NCBI GenBank assembly: GCA_013154075.1
Contig: JAADDG010000108.1
Span: forward strand, 1-17,180
DNA from: Campylobacterota bacterium
GTDB taxonomy: Bacteria; Campylobacterota; Campylobacteria; Campylobacterales; JAADDG01
Reading direction: 5' to 3'
DNA length: 17,180 bases
Shown here: positions 7,931 through 14,902 of the stretch, in pieces
How the letters are laid out: every line of letters starts with the position of its first letter
Numbering within the stretch: position 1 is the first letter of the stretch
The notes under the pieces: model-generated
What the model was told of the DNA's origin: nothing
The model's database searches: none
What the model saw: the letters and a program-made list of their open reading frames with translations, nothing else
Program-made: the position numbers and the translations under genes

Positions 7931-10218
7931 GAGAGAATTTGGCAAATTATGAAGAGATCAGCTTCAAATCGCTTCTTTTTATTTTCAAAAAAAATAATAT
8001 TTTAATAACGTTGATTATTTTAGCGATAGCTTTGTTTTTAGGAAACCTATATTATAAAAAACAGCTTCCGATGTACAAATCATATATAAGTATAGAGCTA
8101 CCGGAAAGAAATCCGGTAAACAGACCGGCAAACGGCCTTCAAAACATCATAAACACCATAACCATGCCCACTCCCATGGATGTAGAGACGGAAATTGATA
8201 TCATCAAATCGAAAAAAATCATATCCAAAACCATAAACATAGTTCCGATGAACGTAAGATACTATATAAAAACTCCGCTAAAAGAAAAAGAGCTTTTCAA
8301 TCCGCCGTTTTTAGTAAAAAATGTAAAATTAAAAGATATCAAAAAGATAAAGTTCGAAATGATACCTTTGGATGAAAATAGTTTCAAACTAAAAATCGCC
8401 TCGAAAGACTCCAAATTTTTCAAATACAACTACGGCCAAAAGATCGAATTTACAAAAGGATCTTTCGTCATAAAGAAAAATTCCAAACATATTCCAAAAA
8501 AGCAATATATCATATCCTTGAAAAACAAACAGAAAGTTATCAAAGATATTCAAAAAAGAATGAGCGTAACCCCCTCTTCTCTAAGATCTTCGCTCATAGT
8601 CGTCGAATACAAAGATTCAAATCCCGTGATACTTCAAAAATTTCTAAATACTCTCGGCAAAGTCTATATAGAAGAAAATATCAAAAAAAGAACTCAATCC
8701 GCTTCTTCGACGCTCGATTTCATAAACGATCAATTAAAAAAAGTAAAAAAGAAGCTTGAGAAATCGGCTTTGATCTTGAAAAACTTCAAAAAAAGAAACG
8801 AAATTATAGACATTCAAACAAAAACGAGAGAGCTTATAGATGCGGCGGTCAGAGCCAAAGAGGAGCTCGATAGAATCCAAATAGATCTAAGAGCTTTTCA
8901 AACCATAAAAAAAGAGGTCAATAAAGGAAATTTCTCCGCACTTGCGGGACTTCAAGTAAGATATCCCGTCTTAGACGATCTTTTGCAGCAGCTAAATAGA
9001 GCAAGGATCCAAAAAGAGACGCTTCTTACCGAATATACCCCTTTACACCCAAATGTAAAAAGAGTACAAAACGACATAAAAGAGATAATAAGATCCATAA
9101 AAAACGTTTTAGCCGGAATAGAGGGGGATTTAAATCAAAGAAAAGAGACTCTAAAAAGAAGAGTTGCAGAGCTAAACGCCAAAATAAAGGCTCTGCCTTC
9201 AAAAGAACAAACCTTTGCCAATCTACAAAGAGATTACGAAGTAAACGAAAGACTCTACTCCTATCTTCTTCAAGAAAAATCTCAATTCTCCATCGCCAAA
9301 GCGGCAAGAGTGGCGGATACGAAAATAATAGACTACGCGGAAAAACCGCTTGAGCCTTATAGCCCCAAAAAGGGACTTATTATGGGAGTTAGCGGCTTTT
9401 TCGGACTTCTTTTGGCAATGATGATCGTATATATCAAAGAAAAGAGCGATCCTAAGATAAGGAGTCTAAAAGATATCTACAAAATCTCCTCCATTCCGAT
9501 ATTTGCAACCGTTCCTTTTATAAAAAATAAAGATATTTACAATAAACCCTTCGTTTTGGAAGATAAAAACTCTCTTGAGAGCGAAGCTTTTAGAAAACTG
9601 AGAGCCGAAATAGAGTTTGTGGAAACGCCGGGCAGATCAAAAACGATTCTCGTAACATCCTTTATTCCCAATGAGAGAAAAAGCTCCGTTTCTACCAATT
9701 TGGCCTCTATTTTCGCAATAGGCGGCAAGAAGACTCTTTTAGTCTCTTTCGATTTCATAACCCCTCAAATTCACAAAAAACTCTCCATTCCGAATTTTGC
9801 CGGAACGATAGACATTTTACAAGGGCTGAAGCTAAAAGAGTTGCCCTACAGGCATAAAGATTATCCGAATTTCCATATCATCCCCACGGGAAGCGTCCAA
9901 AAAGAGTTTACGGATCTTTTGCAATCCAAATATATGAAAAAATTTTTCGAATATGTAAAATTAAAATATGATTTTATCGTCGTAGATACCTCTCCGATAG
10001 AATTAAACCCGGATACGCTGATTCTAACCAGATATGCCGATATAACTCTCTTTTCTATAAGAATAGATTACAGCGAAAAAGATAATATTAAAACTCTTGA
10101 AGAATACGTAAAAAAATACAAAATAAAAAATCCCGGATTTGTAGTAAACGGCGTAAAAATCAAAGAGATGGGAGTGAAAAAATATGATCAAAACTATATC
10201 TACTACGCTACTCATTAA
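7927..10218 (+). CDS. Wzc-like chain-length determinant with degenerate BY-kinase domain
   Basis: A 763-residue inner-membrane protein of the polysaccharide co-polymerase type, which sets polymer length and, in canonical Wzc, cycles through tyrosine autophosphorylation to drive assembly and export. Layout: cytoplasmic N-terminus, first membrane helix about 25-43, a large periplasmic Wzz-like region with coiled-coil stretches about 255-310 and 395-450, a GNVR-like segment, the proline motif PLEPYSPKKG, second helix about 483-502, then a cytoplasmic kinase-like domain. That domain keeps the oligomerisation motif E553-x2-R556-x2-R559, the Walker B strand FIVVDTSP (Asp687) and a tyrosine-rich tail (Tyr753, 757, 759, 760). 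Walker A, however, reads PNERKSS (581-587) instead of PGEGKST, and Walker A' reads LLVSFDFITP, with Ser607 in place of the first Asp and no Arg. It may therefore be a pseudokinase. The start overlaps wzy (ATGA) after an AAGGG site. Confidence 0.85.
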   Translation: MRENLANYEEISFKSLLFIFKKNNILITLIILAIALFLGNLYYKKQLPMYKSYISIELPERNPVNRPANGLQNIINTITMPTPMDVETEIDIIKSKKIISKTINIVPMNVRYYIKTPLKEKELFNPPFLVKNVKLKDIKKIKFEMIPLDENSFKLKIASKDSKFFKYNYGQKIEFTKGSFVIKKNSKHIPKKQYIISLKNKQKVIKDIQKRMSVTPSSLRSSLIVVEYKDSNPVILQKFLNTLGKVYIEENIKKRTQSASSTLDFINDQLKKVKKKLEKSALILKNFKKRNEIIDIQTKTRELIDAAVRAKEELDRIQIDLRAFQTIKKEVNKGNFSALAGLQVRYPVLDDLLQQLNRARIQKETLLTEYTPLHPNVKRVQNDIKEIIRSIKNVLAGIEGDLNQRKETLKRRVAELNAKIKALPSKEQTFANLQRDYEVNERLYSYLLQEKSQFSIAKAARVADTKIIDYAEKPLEPYSPKKGLIMGVSGFFGLLLAMMIVYIKEKSDPKIRSLKDIYKISSIPIFATVPFIKNKDIYNKPFVLEDKNSLESEAFRKLRAEIEFVETPGRSKTILVTSFIPNERKSSVSTNLASIFAIGGKKTLLVSFDFITPQIHKKLSIPNFAGTIDILQGLKLKELPYRHKDYPNFHIIPTGSVQKEFTDLLQSKYMKKFFEYVKLKYDFIVVDTSPIELNPDTLILTRYADITLFSIRIDYSEKDNIKTLEEYVKKYKIKNPGFVVNGVKIKEMGVKKYDQNYIYYATH

Positions 10219-11665
10219 AATTCTTCTTCTCTTTCCCGCTCTCTTATTTTCAAAAACGCTAAATATAGAGATTTTGCCCCTCTCTACGAAACTATCGGCA
10301 CTCTATAAAATCGACAAAAAAGAAAACGGATACGATATCACCTACCTTTTCAAAAACAATCTCCGATCACCTCAAAAAATACCGGATATCAAAATAGGAT
10401 ATATAAATCTATCTCCCAAAAAATATATTTACGTTCTAAATACAGCAAACTTTTTGAATCTCACCAAAAGAAAACCAAAACCCAAAATCCTCATAAACGA
10501 ATCAAAAGAGCTCTACTATCCCATCTCCTACTCTCCCGTAATCGTAGCGGCCGATGACAAAAAAGCCGTAGCCGCGGCCGTTTTGACAAACTTTCCAAAA
10601 GATAGATGGGCTTTGGGAGGAGAGATTCACAAAACGAAAAAAGGCTATATATTCGTTTTCACAAACGAAAACAAAAAAATATTGAAACCAAATGAAGAGT
10701 TTAAAACCGTCATTTCCGTAAGAGAAGCAAACAAAAAAGATTGGCTATCGGCTTTGAAACCTTATAAAGAGTATTTTAACTCAACATTTACCAAAAATCC
10801 TCCCAAAAAAGATCTTCAAACCATCTTAGGAATAGATCTCTCCTATATAGGAGCTGCGGGAGAGATAGGAAACGAGAGAGGATACAACTCTCATACAAGA
10901 TTGGATCTATACGGATTAAACGGTAAAAATCCAAAATATCACAAAACTTTTCTAAAAGGATTGATAGATTACTGCCTAAAAAACAAAATAAAAAGAGTGA
11001 TGCTTTGGGCAATTAGCGGAGAGTATTTCAAAAACTGCAAACGAAAACATTGCTTCGATACCAATTACCCTCCTCAATTTATGAGCAATTTACCCCCAAA
11101 AATCAAAAAATCCATCGATTTACTGAAAACTTTGAATAAATATGGCATATCTTACGGATTTTGGTGGGGCAGATCGGGAGAAGTGCCGATAAAAAACGCA
11201 AAAATCTTACAACCAAATCAATGGAATCCGCAAAAAGTAATCCCACTAAATCCGTTAGAGAAAAATCATCTGAAATTTGCTCTAAGAGAGATCGATTTAG
11301 CCGTAAAGAGAGGAGCTAAAGAGATAGGACTCGATGCATACGCAAGAATCTCCCCCTCTTTTCAAATAAAATGGCTCAAATTTCTAAAAGAAAGATATCC
11401 TAACGTAAAATTTTGGGTGGAGGGAGTGATGAGCGATTATCTGCACACTCAAGCTTCCCTATTCTTGCAGCCTAAAAACGGATTTTTCAACCCTTCCCTC
11501 TCACCCGTTACGTCTCCTCCCCTTTTAGCCTCCTATCTAAATCCCGATTCCGAAATAATCTTATATCTAAAGTATGAGCCCGATAAAAAATATATTCAAA
11601 AAACGCTACAGCTTGGCTTCTCTCCGCTTATTACGCCGTATGAATCAAATATCTTCAGACAATAA
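10184..11665 (+). CDS. Secreted glycosidase-like TIM-barrel protein of unrecognised family
   Basis: A 493-residue protein with a clear signal peptide (lysine at 3, hydrophobic run about 9-22, likely cleavage after Ser23), so it acts in the periplasm or outside. I do not recognise the exact family. Residues about 24-205 look like a beta-rich domain. Residues about 212-493 show alternating strands and helices as in a TIM barrel: LGIDLSYIG (Asp218), VMLWAISGEY, YGFWWGRSGE (Trp327, Trp328), EIGLDAYAR (Asp384), KFWVEGVMSDY (Glu413, Asp418), EIILYLKYEP. Acidic residues at strand ends plus aromatic residues suggest a glycoside hydrolase, distantly like clan GH-D alpha-galactosidases, but this is inference. 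The ATG has a GGGAG site 9 nt upstream, both inside the end of the Wzc-like gene (35-nt overlap in another frame), so the two are coupled. A role in trimming, editing or releasing the polymer made here is plausible. Confidence 0.7.
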   Translation: MIKTISTTLLIKILLLFPALLFSKTLNIEILPLSTKLSALYKIDKKENGYDITYLFKNNLRSPQKIPDIKIGYINLSPKKYIYVLNTANFLNLTKRKPKPKILINESKELYYPISYSPVIVAADDKKAVAAAVLTNFPKDRWALGGEIHKTKKGYIFVFTNENKKILKPNEEFKTVISVREANKKDWLSALKPYKEYFNSTFTKNPPKKDLQTILGIDLSYIGAAGEIGNERGYNSHTRLDLYGLNGKNPKYHKTFLKGLIDYCLKNKIKRVMLWAISGEYFKNCKRKHCFDTNYPPQFMSNLPPKIKKSIDLLKTLNKYGISYGFWWGRSGEVPIKNAKILQPNQWNPQKVIPLNPLEKNHLKFALREIDLAVKRGAKEIGLDAYARISPSFQIKWLKFLKERYPNVKFWVEGVMSDYLHTQASLFLQPKNGFFNPSLSPVTSPPLLASYLNPDSEIILYLKYEPDKKYIQKTLQLGFSPLITPYESNIFRQ

Positions 11666-13682
11666 GACCCGCCTCTTTCAAAAAAGGAGAAGGCGGATAG
11701 TCTATCTTTTTGACTCTGTCATATTTGGCATAAGAGAGATACAAAATATCTTTAGCCCTTGTAACCGCTACATAAAAAAGCCTTCTCTCCTCCTCCAAAT
11801 CTCCGCCTCTGCTAATAAGCTTTCTGTTTGGAAAACGTCCGTCCATCAAATCTATAATATAAACTTCCTTAAACTCAAGCCCCTTGCTCGCATGGACACT
11901 CAAAAGATTCACCCCCTCACCCTCGCTCATCTCTTTGCTTCCAAGAAGCATTGCGTTTAGAAATCTCCTGCTATCGGTATAGTTTTTAGAAAGATCAGAT
12001 AACAAGAGCACTTTTCGCTCTATTCTCTCCAAAGCCTCCTTTTTTAGATCCTCATCCACACTTCCATCCTTCATAGTTGCTCTCTTTTTGGCCAAAGAGT
12101 TTGCAATATGCTTAAAAATAGAAGATTTTGCGATGGAGAAAACCAAAGATGTAGGAGAAGAGAGATTTTTGCAATTTTTTACAAAAAGATAAAAAGCATA
12201 ATAAAACTTCACGCTCTCTTCATTAAATTTGGGGTGTTTCAAAGTCGGATTCGAAAAAAATCTCTCCTCAAATCCGAATTTCCTAAATCTCCCCACACTT
12301 CCAAACTCTTCAAAATCGTCAAAAAGCCCAAGCTGATGATTTTTAACCTTCCTTGTTTTAAAGGGTTTTTTTATATTTTTAGGTTTCAAAAGCCCTCTTA
12401 CGATATCTCCATCCCCCAAAACATACAAAGCATCAAAAAGCTCTTTGGCAAATACCCCTCCGATTCCTTTAGCATATTCAAAAGTATGAATAAAAGCCAT
12501 CATATCTTTGGGATTTACTATTACACTGTATAGATCGAGCATCGCTTTTATCTCTTTGGTATCAAAAAAGCTAACACCCCCTCTTCTTTTGCAACCCACT
12601 CCAAGCTCTCTTAGACTCGCCTCTATTCCGTCCGCACTTGAATTGTTTCTAAACAATACGGCTATTTCATGTTTGGGAGTGGAGGAGTTTTTGATCTTTT
12701 CGGCAATAGATCTATATTGATCGAAAAGCTCGTTAAAAACCAAAAGTTTAGGAGGAGGAAATTCACCCTCTCTCGTTACCTCAAGCTCCTTTGGAAAAAT
12801 TCTCGGATTATTTTTGATAACTCTATTTGCCAAAGAGAGAATCTCTTTTGAAGAGCGGTAATTTTTTTTCAAAACAAAAATCTTCCCATCCTTATATCTC
12901 TCTTTGAAAGAGGCGATTATATTGATATCGGCTCCGTTAAAAGCGTAAATGCTCTGATCATAATCCCCTACGCAAAAAAGAGAATCGCTTCTAAAAGAAT
13001 CAATTAAAGAAGATTGAAGCCTATTTGTATCTTGATACTCATCGACTAAAATTTCTTTGAAAAATATCTCTTTTTCATTCAAAAGATTTTTCATCTCTAT
13101 CAAAAGATCGTTAAAGTCCACATATCCGAATCTACTCTTAAGCTCCCTAAATTCATCCAAAATATCCTCATAAATAGGAGCAAAAAGCTCATGTTCAGGA
13201 CTTCTCTCCAACAGCCATTCTCCAAACTCTTTATTTGGAGATCTGTTTTGATAAAGAGAGTACAAATCATACAGATAAGCGGGGGTATAGGGTTTGGTAT
13301 CGGTTTCAAGATGGTGAAAAACTCTCTTTTCATAAATACTTTTTAAAAGGATCTTTAGCTCTGAGGGCTGTTTTAAAACGACGTTCTCTTTATGCTCTTT
13401 TAGAAGTCTATAGCTTACCGCGTGAAAAGTACCCGATTCTATCTTTTTTACTATTTTAGGCTCAAAATATCGTCCAACTCTCTCTATCATCTCAGAAGCG
13501 GCTTTATTGGTAAACGTCAAAAGCAAAATCTCTTCTGGTTTTACTCCTTTATGCAGAAGATAACCGATTCTTGCAACTATGGTGGAAGTCTTTCCCGTAC
13601 CGGCGGAAGCGATCACGAGATTTCTACCAAAAGGCGCGGTTGCCGCTTCATACTGCTCTTTATTTAAAGATCTTAAAGGCAA
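11655..13682 (-). CDS. uvrD: UvrD/Rep/PcrA-family ATP-dependent DNA helicase (SF1A)
   Basis: A 675-residue helicase that unwinds DNA 3'-5' in repair or replication-fork processing. Motifs in order: Q motif LNKEQ, Walker A AGTGKT (27-32), LTFTNKAASEM, DEYQDT (214-219), GDYDQSIYAFNGA, KKNYRSS, LLSVHASKGLEF, and EEERRLFYVAVTRAKD (630-645). There is no ATG near the start. I chose the TTG at 13682: GGGAGAG lies just upstream, the protein then begins fMet-PLRSLNKEQ like relatives, and a likely -10 box at 13708-13713 would place an alternative TTG at 13706 before the transcription start. Between motifs IV and V is QLGLF (450-454), matching the beta-clamp-binding pentapeptide QL-x-LF. Its 3' end overlaps the glycosidase-like gene by 11 bp in opposite direction. 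UvrD, Rep and PcrA cannot be told apart firmly here. Confidence 0.9.
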   Translation of the reverse strand: MPLRSLNKEQYEAATAPFGRNLVIASAGTGKTSTIVARIGYLLHKGVKPEEILLLTFTNKAASEMIERVGRYFEPKIVKKIESGTFHAVSYRLLKEHKENVVLKQPSELKILLKSIYEKRVFHHLETDTKPYTPAYLYDLYSLYQNRSPNKEFGEWLLERSPEHELFAPIYEDILDEFRELKSRFGYVDFNDLLIEMKNLLNEKEIFFKEILVDEYQDTNRLQSSLIDSFRSDSLFCVGDYDQSIYAFNGADINIIASFKERYKDGKIFVLKKNYRSSKEILSLANRVIKNNPRIFPKELEVTREGEFPPPKLLVFNELFDQYRSIAEKIKNSSTPKHEIAVLFRNNSSADGIEASLRELGVGCKRRGGVSFFDTKEIKAMLDLYSVIVNPKDMMAFIHTFEYAKGIGGVFAKELFDALYVLGDGDIVRGLLKPKNIKKPFKTRKVKNHQLGLFDDFEEFGSVGRFRKFGFEERFFSNPTLKHPKFNEESVKFYYAFYLFVKNCKNLSSPTSLVFSIAKSSIFKHIANSLAKKRATMKDGSVDEDLKKEALERIERKVLLLSDLSKNYTDSRRFLNAMLLGSKEMSEGEGVNLLSVHASKGLEFKEVYIIDLMDGRFPNRKLISRGGDLEEERRLFYVAVTRAKDILYLSYAKYDRVKKIDYPPSPFLKEAGLIV
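11669..11696 (+). terminator. Possible terminator of the rightward polysaccharide operon
   Basis: Starting 4 nt after the TAA of the glycosidase-like gene, CCGCCT (11669-11674) pairs with AGGCGG (11691-11696); the stem extends by C-G, T-A and two wobble pairs past a one-base bulge, closing a CAAAAAA loop. A T-rich stretch with five Ts follows at about 11705-11710. The hairpin lies in the 3' coding end of the opposing helicase gene, so base pairing could be partly coincidental. Confidence 0.38.
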
Positions 13683-13707
13683 TTTCTCTCCCAAAATTTT
13701 TTGCAAA

Positions 13708-13713
13708 AGTATA
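13708..13713 (-). promoter_or_regulatory. Candidate -10 box of the helicase gene
   Basis: The minus strand reads TATACT, one mismatch from TATAAT. Transcription would start about 7 nt downstream, near 13701, giving a leader of roughly 18 nt that contains the GGGAGAG ribosome-binding site and the TTG at 13682. No convincing -35 box is visible. Confidence 0.42.
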
Positions 13714-13751
13714 ACACATAAAAACTACACGTTTACTTTATCATTTTTTGA

Positions 13752-13757
13752 TATAAT
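13752..13757 (+). promoter_or_regulatory. -10 box of the OmpA-type lipoprotein gene
   Basis: A perfect TATAAT lies 32 nt before the ATG at 13790, in the 107-bp gap between the divergent helicase and lipoprotein genes. A TTTACT at 13732-13737 is too close (14 nt) to be a standard -35 box. The lipoprotein ATG itself is preceded by a strong AAGGAG site. Confidence 0.6.
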
Positions 13758-13789
13758 GAGATGAAAGAGTTCAAAAAAGGAGAAAAAAA

Positions 13790-14521
13790 ATGAACAAAAA
13801 CGTAAGAAACGGAATATTTATTTTATCTTCGGCATTGATCTTAAGCGGCTGTGCACCTATGCAAGGCCCTAACGCCACGGGAGGAAATCAAAACATATCC
13901 AAAACTCAAACCGGAGCACTTTTGGGGGCGGCTTTGGGAGCATTGATAGGAGCGTCGACAAAAGGCCATCATAAACTTCAAAGAGCGGCCATAGGAGCTG
14001 CGGCAGGTGCGGCACTCGGCGGAGCGATAGGCTACAATATGGACAAACAGGCTCAACAAGTAGCAAAAGCTTTGGATACGGACGTAAGCACATCTCCGGA
14101 TGCGGAGCTTGATAGAAGCAAAGATATAATTATCACAAAAACCGACAATTACGTAAAAATAACTTTTAGAGACAGTATGATGTTCCCTACAAACTCGGCC
14201 GAGCTTACTCCGACCGCGAGAATGAAAATAAATAAACTAATTCCTATCCTAAAAGAGTATCCTCAAACGATCATCCAAGTAGTAGGACACACAGATAGCA
14301 GAGGAAGTTGGGAGTATAATAAAGAGCTATCCAAAAAGAGAGCCGAAACAGTCGGAAACATTCTATATAACAGCGGGCTTCCTAATCAAATATTTGTAAA
14401 AGGATGCTCTTTCGATAAACCTTTAGTTCCTAACACCACACCCGAAAATATGGCACTAAATAGAAGAGTGGAAATCTATCTATATCCTAACGCAGAGTCT
14501 ATCGTAGATCCTTGTAAATAA
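13790..14521 (+). CDS. OmpA/Pal-type peptidoglycan-binding lipoprotein with glycine-zipper domain
   Basis: A 243-residue outer-membrane lipoprotein that probably tethers the envelope to peptidoglycan. The N-terminus is a lipoprotein signal peptide with lipobox LSGC, so Cys21 is lipidated after cleavage. Residues about 41-83 form a Gly/Ala-rich glycine-zipper segment with repeated GAALGA-like units ending in GGAIGYNMDKQ. The C-terminal OmpA-like domain (about 115-235) has GHTDSRGSWEYN, with Asp169, and LSKKRAETV, with Arg184, the residues that usually hold the diaminopimelate of peptidoglycan. Start: ATG with AAGGAG 8 nt upstream and its own TATAAT promoter. It is a single-gene unit, divergent from the helicase and convergent with cutA. 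It is not the Tol-associated Pal by context, since no tol genes are adjacent. A structural, constitutive role is likely. Confidence 0.9.
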   Translation: MNKNVRNGIFILSSALILSGCAPMQGPNATGGNQNISKTQTGALLGAALGALIGASTKGHHKLQRAAIGAAAGAALGGAIGYNMDKQAQQVAKALDTDVSTSPDAELDRSKDIIITKTDNYVKITFRDSMMFPTNSAELTPTARMKINKLIPILKEYPQTIIQVVGHTDSRGSWEYNKELSKKRAETVGNILYNSGLPNQIFVKGCSFDKPLVPNTTPENMALNRRVEIYLYPNAESIVDPCK

Positions 14522-14522
14522 T

Positions 14523-14538
14523 CTCCTCTTTCGAGGAG
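14523..14538. terminator. Short hairpin between convergent lipoprotein and cutA genes
   Basis: CTCCTC (14523-14528) and GAGGAG (14533-14538) form a 6-bp stem with a TTTC loop, filling the 18-nt gap between the two converging stop codons. Only short, interrupted T stretches follow on either strand (GTTATTT rightward, AGATTATTT leftward), so it could act as a weak two-way terminator. Confidence 0.5.
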
Positions 14539-14539
14539 G

Positions 14540-14851
14540 TTATTTAACCTCTTTATCTATCCAATCTAAATAGCCTCTAAAACCGTCACTAATAGGCAAA
14601 ACGATTATTTCAGGTACTTCATAATTATGATTCTCTTTGATCACCTTTTCAATCTCTTTATAAAGTGACATTTTCGTTTTTATATTCAAAAGGATCTCTT
14701 TGGAGTTTTCAATCTTTCCCTGCCATCTGTAAGAACTCTCGATCTCATACGATTGTATACAAGCGGCAAGATTATTTTGAAGCAAAATTTTGGAGATAGT
14801 TAAAGCTACATTTTTATCATCGGTAGTAGTTTGAATTACACAGTAATCCAT
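14540..14851 (-). CDS. cutA: CutA1-family (divalent cation tolerance) protein
   Basis: A 103-residue cytoplasmic protein of the CutA1 family, small ferredoxin-like proteins that form very stable trimers. They were named for copper/divalent-cation tolerance in E. coli, but their molecular role is still unclear. Matching segments: an N-terminal strand CVIQTTTDD, then LAACIQSYEIESSYRWQGKI, then LLNIKTK, HNYEVPEIIVLPI and the C-terminal YLDWI. The Tyr-Arg-Trp and Tyr-x-Val-Pro-Glu-Ile motifs are characteristic. The ATG at 14851 gives the standard family length; reading back to a TTG at 14884 would add eleven unrelated residues that fall in the petC terminator hairpin, so I rejected it. The ribosome-binding site is weak (AAAGAA). 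No promoter is evident, so it may depend on read-through from the cytochrome bc1 operon. Confidence 0.92.
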   Translation of the reverse strand: MDYCVIQTTTDDKNVALTISKILLQNNLAACIQSYEIESSYRWQGKIENSKEILLNIKTKMSLYKEIEKVIKENHNYEVPEIIVLPISDGFRGYLDWIDKEVK

Positions 14852-14872
14852 TTTAGTTCTTTTTAGTAGATT

Positions 14873-14896
14873 TTCTCCCCGCAAAAGCGGGGAGAA
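14873..14896 (-). terminator. GC-rich hairpin ending the petABC operon
   Basis: TTCTCCCCGC (14873-14882) and GCGGGGAGAA (14887-14896) form a perfect 10-bp stem with a four-base loop, starting 6 nt after the petC stop on the minus strand. No run of Ts follows it in the leftward direction, so it may be a leaky terminator or an RNA 3'-end stabiliser allowing some transcription into cutA. Confidence 0.6.
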
Positions 14897-14902
14897 GAGA
14901 AA

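Noticed and set aside
11574..11960. 128-codon plus-strand frame downstream of the glycosidase-like gene
   Set aside because: It overlaps the end of one real gene out of frame and the helicase in antisense; it is Lys/Ser-rich and has no Shine-Dalgarno site.
12108..12533. 141-codon open frame on the plus strand opposite the helicase
   Set aside because: It is antisense to clearly conserved helicase sequence, with an unnatural Lys/Phe/Ser-rich composition and no start signals.
13683..13789. Possible small RNA or riboswitch between the helicase and lipoprotein genes
   Set aside because: The 107-bp gap is fully used by two divergent promoters and their ribosome-binding sites; no stable conserved fold is visible.
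14852..14884. Longer CutA reading starting at a TTG at 14884
   Set aside because: The added eleven residues come from the petC terminator hairpin and exceed the family's normal N-terminus.
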